A model generated the notes under the pieces. It was not told where the DNA came from and made no database searches. It worked only from the letters and a program-made list of their open reading frames with translations. From Zygnema cylindricum (lineage: Eukaryota; Streptophyta; Zygnematophyceae; Zygnematales; Zygnemataceae): a stretch of DNA of 64,000 nucleotides. The stretch lies in assembly GCA_037447655.1 (NCBI GenBank), contig JBBHKE010001697.1, positions 124,001 to 188,000 on the forward strand. The letters are read 5' to 3'. Each line of letters starts with the position of its first letter. Within the stretch, counting starts at the first letter, position 1. Below, in pieces: positions 56,556 through 64,000 of the stretch. Made by a program: the position numbers and the translations under genes.

Positions 56556-56884
56556 AAATAAAAGTCATTTAAGCCTCACCGCAGCTGTCAGTCGGTGTGC
56601 GCAGTGCGTCAACTGCTAAACTAAGTGTCCTAGCCTGCTTGCGCTAGACTTGGCTCATAAGATTTTTATTTACCATGTCAAGCTGCCATCGTAGCAGCTA
56701 ACTTAAAAAAGGTTGCCTGCGCTAAGTGGACCCTGGTGTTCGCACTAAGTTCTCCCTGGTGTTCGCACTAAGCGCCATAAATTCTTTCGAACCTCCACAA
56801 TATATCGCGTAAATGCGTACGCACGAAACATCGCGTACGCACGAAACGCTCCGTACGCACGAAACTAAGTTTTCAAAAACAACA
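56556..56884 (-). repeat. partial M-type LTR
   Basis: The right end (CGTACGCACGAAAC...TTTTCAAAAACAACA) matches the right end of LTR M (39116-40317). Contains a 22-bp tandem duplication (CTGGTGTTCGCACTAAG twice, about 56732-56775). Left side lost in the gap. Confidence 0.6.
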
Positions 56885-57157
56885 CGAAGCACCTGAGTGC
56901 TTCGTCACTTGTGGTCCCACGCGAATCACGCTTGTGGTCCCTCTTGAATCACGCTTGTGGTCCCAGGTGAATCGCGTCCGTTGGAAAAAATTCAATCGAC
57001 GATGCTACCGTCGAACTGTACCATTTATTTTTAGAATACTCGGTTCAGATCGCGTTCGTCCGATCCTGTGAATCAAATCGTCAACTGCGTGACGCGTGTG
57101 GCTGACTGTCGACGCCACTCCGAATTTACTGAAAATAAAGATTTATAAATTACAACA
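56885..57157 (-). repeat. 3' LTR of copia element G, partial
   Basis: Matches 53525-53942 in parts, including the three 23-bp repeats (56908-56976), and ends AATTACAACA before CTCCCCTAAATCTTTAG. Confidence 0.8.
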
Positions 57158-59017
57158 CTCCCCTAAATCTTTAGACTCAGTTACTCACTTAGCCCAATAG
57201 CATCTCTGCAAAATTGTAACTTAGGAGCTAGAAGGGCTTTTGTTAACATGTCAGCTACCATCTTCTCGTCCGGTAAATAACATAACTTAAAGACTTTTGC
57301 AAATACCTTCTCTCTAACAAAGTGAAGTCTAACATCCATGTGTTTGCTCTAAAAGTGATGGCTGGGGTTAAAGGCAATTGCAATGGCTGCCTGGTTGTCA
57401 CACCAGATAGCTTGAGGACCAGTTTGCATATACCCAAGTTCCTGTAAAACGGACTTGACCCATAGGAGCTCCTTGAGGGGGGAAGCTGCTGCCATATATT
57501 CTGACTCCATTGTGGATTGAGTTGTAGCCTTTTGTAATTTGCTACTCCAGCAGCAAGTTCCGTCTCCAATCTTCAAAACAAAGCTTGTCGTAGATTTCTG
57601 GCTTGGCATGTCTCCATAGCTATCATCGCTCCACGTCTGTATTTTCACCTCTCCTCCTCCGAGTACAAGCTTAAGATTTCAAGTACCTGCAAGATATCTC
57701 AGCACCCTTTTTGCTGCTTCCCAGTCTGCCTTTTTAGGATTCTGCAAACTTCTACTCAAGACCCCCACAGCTGCTGCAATATCAGGTCTCGTACAATTCA
57801 TAAAATATATAAGACTTCCAACTACCTGTCTATATGGCTTTGAAGCCATAAACTCCTCCTCCCCTGACTCTAGACTCTCACACACCATAATGCATGACTC
57901 TGAATCCCTTCCTTCCAATTTTTGCCTGAATTCCATGGGAGTTATAGATCCCTTTACATCTTTCATTTCAAAATTTTTTTCAACATGTTACCTATTTTTT
58001 CTTTCTGAGTTAACATAATCAGCCTTTTATTTCTGTCTCTTTCTACCTGTATTCCTAAAATATATTTGGCCTCACCGAGGTCCTTCATCTCGAACATAGA
58101 CCTTAAAGCCGCTTTAATGCGGTTTATTTCATCCATTGACTTACTTATTAATAATAAGTCATCCACATATACAACAATATATAGTATCCCATCCTCCGTT
58201 TGTAAGACATATATAGAATGATCAAAGCTAATTCTCTTTAATCTCAGCCTAATCAAAAACTCATCTAACTTCAAATTCCACTAACGCGAGGCTTGTTTTA
58301 GCCCATACAAAGATTTCATCAATTTACACACTAATTCTTCCTTTTCCTTTTCAACGTACATTTCAAGTTGTTTCATATAAATGGTTTCTTTTAACTCTCC
58401 ATGCAAGAAAGCAGTTTTAACATCCATTTGTTGTATTTCCATATTCTCTATGGCCACTAGACTTAGCAAAATTGTGACAGTGGGAAATCTGACAGCTGGA
58501 GAGAAGGTTTCCTCAAAGTCAATACCTTCTTTTTGATAATACCCCTTGGCCACTAGCCTGGCCTTATACCTTTCGATGGTGTTGTCCGGGTTCAGCTTCA
58601 CCTTGAATACCCATTTGTTGCCGATGGCTTTTCTGCCCGGAGGAAGATCCACCAGCTCCCATGTCTATGCCACCATAATACACTTCATTTCATCGTTTGC
58701 CGCCTCGATCCACGGATTTCTCTCAGGTGATGAGAAGGCCTCCTAGATCGTTAGAGGCTCCTCTGTAGCTGCAAAAAAAGCAAAGTGAGAGCTTGCTTGC
58801 AGACAGCTGCTAGATCTCTTCCCCCCCGTAAATTATGAGGCTGAGATCGTCAGCAACCTCAGATTTTTCTGTTTAGTTTGAACCATAACTTGATCTGGTA
58901 CAGAGTCTATAGTATTTCCTTCCACCTGAGGCGTAGCTTGTGGTAAAGCATCCTGTAAAGGCACCAGAGGAATTGAAGGAAGAGGTGTCCCACTTGCCGG
59001 TGGAAAATAGACTCGCT
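57158..59017 (-). pseudogene. copia element G, RT and RNase H
   Basis: Minus-strand family II pol. RNase H: WSDDSYGDMPSQK, TMESEYMAAA, WCDNQAAIAIA. RT: KPYRQVVGSLIYFMNC, YVDDLLLISKS (about 58150-58180), AIGNKWVFKVKLNPDN, QMDVKTAFLHGEL. Breaks include a stop at the usual PRQW and frame changes at 57255-57350. The region before RT is low-complexity and runs into the solo D LTR at 59018. Confidence 0.88.
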
Positions 59018-59202
59018 TGTTGATATTTGTGTATTTTCTAGGTCTGTATTAGGATAGAAAAAGAGTTGAGGCGGTCTGCCTCTAACTCCCCTTCCCAAGC
59101 CCCCACAATTGTTGTAGTCACTAAAGGCTGGAAAGGGAGCTAGAGCCATGGCTACCTAAACTCTCTAGAGAAGACATGGGGTGGATTAGGTAGATTTACC
59201 AA

Positions 59203-59290
59203 AATATACATGACGGACCGAAGAATTGATCCTGGTACCTGCCGTCTGTCAAACCTCTGTAGCCGTCAGCTTTAACCGTTAAGTCTAGAA
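59203..59290 (-). promoter_or_regulatory. antisense tRNA-like module in D LTR
   Basis: Minus strand: TTAACGGTTAAAGCTGACGG (A-box-like), then GGTACCAGGATCAATTC (B-box-like) and GGTCCGTCA. Opposite to the LTR direction, as in the other family I LTRs. Confidence 0.5.
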
Positions 59291-59662
59291 CTAGTGTTAC
59301 GATATATGAGGTTAGCTAAATATCTAAATAATTACACGTAGATTAATTCGTTTAACGGGAAATAGATACTTAGTACATAGATACAGTTTAACTTAGTACG
59401 GAGTACCGTACGATGACGGAATGGATACCGCGCATTTGTTTCGCTATCGAAACAAATATCGCGCACCAATTTTCGACGGCTAAAATTGAATGGCGGTTTA
59501 AATCGGACGGCCGCGATAAATGCCGAGATCGCGGAACACGTTTTTGGCGTTTGCGGACGTCACCACTCTGAATGACACGTGGCGACATTATACAGGTTGC
59601 GAAATCTCCGGAAAGGAACATAACAAATCGGGATGTGACAAATGTCACATTATAACATCATC

Positions 59663-59914
59663 GTACAATGTCCGTACATAAAGTACTCCGGCACCTGTAT
59701 TTTCTGTACGGTACCGTTTTTCCGACGTGGCATGACCTGGCGCCACGTGGAGGGATAAGATTTGGAAGCAAGAATTCCGACGATTATAAGAGCGAATCCC
59801 GATGGGACATGTGTTGACTTTTTAGCTAAGTCGTACGATGGCCGTACGAAAGGTACACCGGCACCCGTACCTTTATGTACTATACAGTAATTTGATTGGT
59901 TCGTACCTCAGTAC
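59663..59914 (+). promoter_or_regulatory. GTAC cluster upstream of LTR TATA box
   Basis: Twelve GTAC tetramers in 252 bp, where about one is expected by chance, plus the G-box-like GCCACGTGG at 59742-59750. GTAC is the core bound by SBP-box transcription factors of green plants. Ends about 70 bp before the TATA box at 59987. Confidence 0.5.
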
Positions 59915-59964
59915 TAGAGGGTTTAGAGAGGGGTTTAGGACTTAGAATATTTCTGGTAGGTAGC

Positions 59965-59994
59965 TGCCTCTCCCAGAGAGCACCTTGTATAAAT
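59965..59994 (+). promoter_or_regulatory. LTR core promoter of D (hairpin plus TATA box)
   Basis: GCCTCTCCCAGAGAGC then CACCTTGTATAAAT. Transcription of the LTR would start roughly 30 bp downstream. Confidence 0.6.
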
Positions 59995-60363
59995 GGCAAA
60001 CTTTGGCCAGCCATAACTATCAACTCAGTTGACCAAATTAAGTGACTTTTTTTGTTGCGGACTCAGGGGAGTCTAGGCTACACAGAGGTGTAGTTGGTCA
60101 GAGTCTTTGCCTGCCTGGGTGGCTGCATTTCTTAAGGAAAGTCAAAGTGGGTGAATGTGTCCAAATCTAATATTATAACTTAGCATTCTGTGGTGGAACT
60201 GAGCACACAACAAGTGTTATTTCACAGGGGTGAAGCTATATTGGGGTTCTGATTGTCAAGGGGTCAGTCATTTGGTTTTATATCAAGTTAGAGTCGGCAA
60301 TATCTAGATTAGCTTCCTTTGGACCTGCGAATTCTGTGTGGCAATGGAGCCCATAGAATTTCA

Positions 60364-62303
60364 TCGCTTTGTATGGTGAAAAATGACATATTTTTGTCTT
60401 TCCTTTGCCTGTCGATCCGGCACTTTAAAAAAGTCAACCGAATCCTGTTCATCTTTAATCTGGATATTCCTAGAGATAATCACTTTCTGTTTCTCAAATA
60501 AAAAAACTCTATATCCTTTTGCATTATCATCATACCCCATAAAAATTCCTGGTAAGCCCTTAGCCTCCATTTTCTATCTATCCTGTGAAGTATCTAGAAT
60601 AAAACACTTGCTGCCATATATTTTAAAGTGGCTAACATCAGGTTTCTCTCCTGTCCAAAGCTCATAAGGTGTGGTGCTAACATATCTTGAAGCAATTCTG
60701 TTCTTAATATAAACAACACAATTTTGTGCTTCAGCCCAAAATTTCAAATCTAGCCCTTTATTTGCAAGCATGGACCGAGCACTCTCTGTCATTGTCCTAT
60801 TTAATCTTTCAGAAACACCATTATGTTTGGGTGTATATGGAACAGTAAGATTGTGACTAATACCTTCTTCAATGAGAAATTCTTGGAATTCCTTTGATTT
60901 GTATTCTCCCCCATTGTCCGATCTCAACGCCAAGATTGGAACTCCATGAAGCTTTTCCGCCCATGCTTTGTAGTGTTTGAAATGAGTGAACACTTCACTC
61001 TTATGTAGCATGAAGTAGACTTTATTGTACCTCGAGGAGTCATCTGTGAATGTAACCATATAGTGGACGCCTCCAGCTGAAGCCACTTGTGAAGGACCGA
61101 GAACATCAAAGTGTATTAGCTGCAGAACTTTCTCTGATCTGTGGTCTATTTCTTGTGGAAATGGCAACCATCACATGATTTTATAGGATGAGAAATGAGA
61201 GAAACTCCCTCGACTTTTCCCGAAGTCACCATTTTCTTAAGACTATCATAATTCATATGTCCTAATCTTTTATGCCACAATTCATTGTCAGATTGGACAC
61301 TAGAGTAGAGAACATCATTTTCTTTATATTCAGCCATGTCCATCCGGTATATTTTGCTAGCATCTCTAGTTCCTGTTACTGCTACTTTCACTTTATTGCT
61401 AACAACCTGTCTCCCTCCTTTCATAACAACTTCAAAGCCTTTGCTCTCTACTAATGATGTAAAAAATATATTTTTCTTAAAGTTTGGAACATACAAAACA
61501 TTGTGAAGGGTTCTCTCTACCGAATTTTCCCCCACATCTACCATCAAAGATACATCACCTTGAGCTGAGGTTGGAACACTCATGCCACAAGCATAGTAGA
61601 TACTCGTTGGAGATGTTTGCTGCAGATTTGTAAAAGTCGCTTTGTTCCACCACATGTGGGCAGATGCTCCCGTATCGATTATCCATCCTGCATCTTTTGG
61701 ACCCTCCATTGCAGCCGCCATAACAAATAGCTCCGCCTCTTCTTGCTCATTGAAGCTTATAGACTCATCTGCATCAGTTGCAGAAGCTGAGAAAAGAGCA
61801 TTTCCACGGGAAGGATTTCCAGAAAAGCCTCTGTGATAATCACTTTGCTGCCAACCTGGCCTGTATAAACCTGTGTCATTAGCCTTCTTCAGTTTAGGAA
61901 AGTACTTGTATCCATGAACCTTTTCAGAACAATAAAAACAAGTAGTAGTAGATGACCTATTTTGTCTCTGAGTAAACTGATTCTAATTTTGGTTTAATTG
62001 ACTCCTTTTCTGATTAATCTGATTTCTTTTTCTTTTGTCAAAGTCTGTGGCAAATGCGTCAACTTTTCCTTCTCCTTCAAGGAGTTTAGTATTAGTCTCT
62101 TCCTCCAATATAAGATTATACGCTAACTGAAATGACCAGCTAGCTTTATCATGACTCTTTAATTGAACAGACACACCCTTCATGCTACTAAGGAGACCTC
62201 CAATAAGCAGAGCTGCTTGTTGAAACTCAGGAAATGACCCCCCAGAAGAAGAGTGAACATCAACGAGGGCACGAAAATTGTCACAATACTCGACCATAGT
62301 TCA
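60364..62303 (-). pseudogene. copia element G, Gag to integrase
   Basis: Continues 59017 beyond the D LTR. Integrase: HFDVLGPSQVASAGG, MVTFTDDSSRYNK, ALRSDNGGEYKS, HNGVSERLNRTM, so all three catalytic acids are kept. GAG-pre-integrase: ELWHKRLGHMNYDSLKK, CDGCHFHKK. Protease: WIIDTGASAHMWWN. A short frame loss separates 61146 and 61167. Gag: MVEYCDNFRALVDVHSS and SHDKASWSFQLAYNLILEEE. The zinc knuckle area (CFYCSEKVHGYKYF) reads poorly. Cut at 62303 by a solo LTR. Confidence 0.88.
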
Positions 62304-63041
62304 TGTTGTTTTTAGAAAGCTTTAGTCCTCTTTATGCCTCAGCTGTGAGAGAGAGCTGTTCAGGACTTAAGCTATTTTTGGTTGAGTTCGGTTCAGTACT
62401 TACCGAAATTAGTGTGACAGTGAAGTTGGGAGTTCACGGTTCATTCACACTTGGGACACGTGTCGTCACTTGGGAGAATGCGTGAGTATGTCCTCCGTGG
62501 ACGTACGGAAATTCGGCAGGACCAGTGGACTTCGTGAAGTCAATTCTACGGTGCCAAATCCTCTAATCGGACCGCTGACAGCTGCCGCCAACAAATAGTG
62601 ACGAGGCGTGACTAGATCATTATCACTTTACGTTGTCTGAACTTCGGTGTAAATATTTGTGATAGAATGTTAGATGTACGGCTGGAATGCCTCCGTACAG
62701 CTTAGTGTAGTTTCGGTGTATAAAAGTAGGACTTAGTGAATTTGATTTTTAGGAACAAATGATATGAAAACTGTACACTCAGTTTTATGTAATTTCATTT
62801 CTACATATCTCACAGATGTGTTATCGGAATTAATTGAAATTTTGTGTGTGTGTTCCTTTGTATGTTATCTATATTGTGGCAAATTTTTAGGACGTTTGGA
62901 GCGTTTTTCTGAAAGTTATAGTCTGTCAAATTTGCTGTTCAGCCATCGGTATTTGTGGAAGCTTCCTCTCTTGATTTGTTCTACGATGACTACTGCTGCA
63001 TCTTCTTCATCTTCAGTACCAACACTTGTCTCAGAACAACA
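62304..63041 (+). repeat. solo family II LTR (E type) in G gag
   Basis: 738 bp, TGTTGTTTTTAG to CAGAACAACA. Flanks GTTCA (62299-62303) and GTTCC (63042-63046), a target duplication with one change. It splits the Gag motif YKYTGG / MVEYCD. TATAAAA near 62721 and the in-LTR Gag start (MTTAASSSSSVPTLVSEQ) at about 62986. Confidence 0.9.
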
Positions 63042-63176
63042 GTTCCCCCCGTGTATTTGTATCCCCAAATTTTTCCAACCACCAGCAGCTCCTCCTGAAC
63101 ATTCGCTTTCTCAAAAGCGGATTTTAGTGATGTCCAAATCTCACTCGCCTTCTTCATTTTCAGTCGAGACATGACC

Positions 63177-63446
63177 AAATTTTCTGAAATACAAAGAATT
63201 AGATTGTTCCTTGCCATTAAATTCTTTTTCGCCCATGTTTCATCAAGAGAGCCATTCAAGACCCCCAATAAGTCAGCAGTCTTAAACGACTATTCAACCA
63301 TCGCCCCAAATTTTCTGAAATACAAAGAATTAGATTGTTCCTTGCCATTGAATTCTTTTCGCCCAAGATGGATATGTTTCATCAAGGGAGCCATCCAAGA
63401 CCCCCAATAAGTCAGCAGTCTTAAACGACAATTCAACCATCGCCCC
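63177..63446. repeat. tandem duplication in G gag
   Basis: Two adjacent copies of 131 and 139 bp (start AAATTTTCTGAAATAC, end CAACCATCGCCCC). Together they duplicate about 45 Gag codons and break the frame. Confidence 0.85.
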
Positions 63447-63493
63447 CTTGTAAACATACTTTTGGCCATTGACGATAGGAATTATTGACGAAA

Positions 63494-63504
63494 GGCCCAT
63501 AACC
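63494..63504 (-). other. primer-binding site of element G
   Basis: Minus strand GGTTATGGGCC next to the LTR end CAACA. Shorter match to the initiator tRNA-Met anticodon arm than in family I. Confidence 0.75.
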
Positions 63505-64000
63505 TGTTGTTCTACAACCACCATTGTAGGAGGAGGACTAGCAGTAGTAGTGGAAGTAGACATGAAAACCAGCAGAAACTATCAAAGTACCTACTCAACA
63601 GCCAACTTTGAACTGACACAAAATATGACTCAGATAGTCAATATGCCTCAAATATGCCACAAAGATAAACAATATAGTAAACTGACAATTTCCAAAATTG
63701 CAGCTTAAATGACCCAGTAAACCATAAGATATGATGTCTGGAAGTTTCCCAAAAAAACTGCCCTTTAGAAAGTCATATTCCCAATACTGGATACTACAAA
63801 ATTGGCTAAGTCTTAAGTTATATGCTCATAGTGTGTATCTACTGATCTATACTAATTTGGGTAACCGTTACTACGGTTATTATCCTGACTAACGACAAAG
63901 CATCTTACCTGTACGTCACTGTACCTCAAAACCCTAATTATTACTTTCTAAAAACTTGATTAATGGAACACTATTTTTTATTACACTAAACTACAAAACA
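63505..64000 (-). repeat. 5' LTR of copia element G, truncated by window end
   Basis: At least 496 bp, matching 52916-53440 of the K LTR. The U3 side lies beyond 64000. Confidence 0.88.

Larger units (their letters stand above)
59018..60363 (+). repeat. solo copia D LTR in element G
   Basis: 1346 bp, TGTTGATATTTGTG to GAATTTCA, with a perfect 5-bp target duplication TCGCT on both sides (59013-59017, 60364-60368). No internal sequence, so it arose by LTR-LTR recombination. Best-preserved reference for the D LTR. Confidence 0.93.
63042..63563 (-). pseudogene. copia element G, Gag N-terminus starting in the LTR
   Basis: The minus-strand frame opens with MSTSTTTASPPPTM inside the 5' LTR, passes through the PBS as EQQVMGLSS and continues as NGQKYVYKGAMVELSF. 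After that a 131-139-bp tandem duplication (63177-63307, 63308-63446) and frame losses break it; KKASEIWTSLKSAFEKANVQ and KIWGYKYTGG follow. The same start inside the LTR is seen in the E, F and K LTRs. Confidence 0.82.

Overview
This window is a dense, layered block of LTR retrotransposons. I found no conventional host gene. Every coding stretch I can assign belongs to a Ty1/copia or Ty3/gypsy element, and all but one are visibly broken. The host is most likely a green-lineage eukaryote. The copia primer-binding sites (GGTTATGGGCCCACC) are the exact complement of the anticodon arm of the plant-type initiator tRNA-Met as I remember it; the animal form differs at the last bases. Gypsy elements carrying a cytosine methyltransferase have been reported from charophyte algae (de Mendoza and co-workers, 2018, recalled from memory). 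A repeat-rich streptophyte alga fits both clues, but this is inference.

Layout: 1-9628 is an old minus-strand copia element (B) split by a young minus-strand copia element (A, 768-6969) with near-identical LTRs and an intact 1470-codon polyprotein. 9923-33906 is one minus-strand gypsy element bounded by CTGA on both sides. It carries two nested insertions: copia C (17347-23796, plus strand) and copia D (26904-33186). The remaining flanking blocks: 34288-40692 is a decayed plus-strand copia (F) with another LTR inside its 3' LTR. 40700-41895 holds LTR fragments. 41896-52915 is a minus-strand copia (N) that received element H (42361-47424) in its 3' LTR and a solo LTR (48231-49365) in its RNase H region. 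52916-54753 is the 3' part of a minus-strand copia (K), cut by plus-strand copia L (54754-56545), which runs into a 10-base assembly gap. 56556-64000 is a second minus-strand copia of the K type (G) with two solo LTRs nested in it (59018-60363 and 62304-63041).

The most interesting object is the gypsy element. Its pol order on the minus strand is protease, a C5 DNA methyltransferase (motifs I, II, IV, VI, VIII and IX/X recognisable, conventional order), reverse transcriptase, RNase H, integrase, and then a PHD finger. It would bring its own DNA-methylation writer and a putative histone reader. This copy is dead, but pol stays in one frame from about 16.5 kb down to 12.24 kb, interrupted only by stop codons.

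The copia elements fall into two groups. Family I (A, B, C, D, H, L, N) has 0.9-1.35 kb LTRs. Its PBS matches the middle of initiator tRNA-Met, as in Drosophila copia, and the polyprotein ATG lies inside that PBS. Its LTRs carry an antisense tRNA-like A-box/B-box module, a CTCTC/GAGAG hairpin before the TATA box, and dense GTAC clusters. Family II (F, G, K and the solo LTR at 62304) uses a shorter version of the same PBS, and its Gag frame starts inside the LTR and reads through the PBS.
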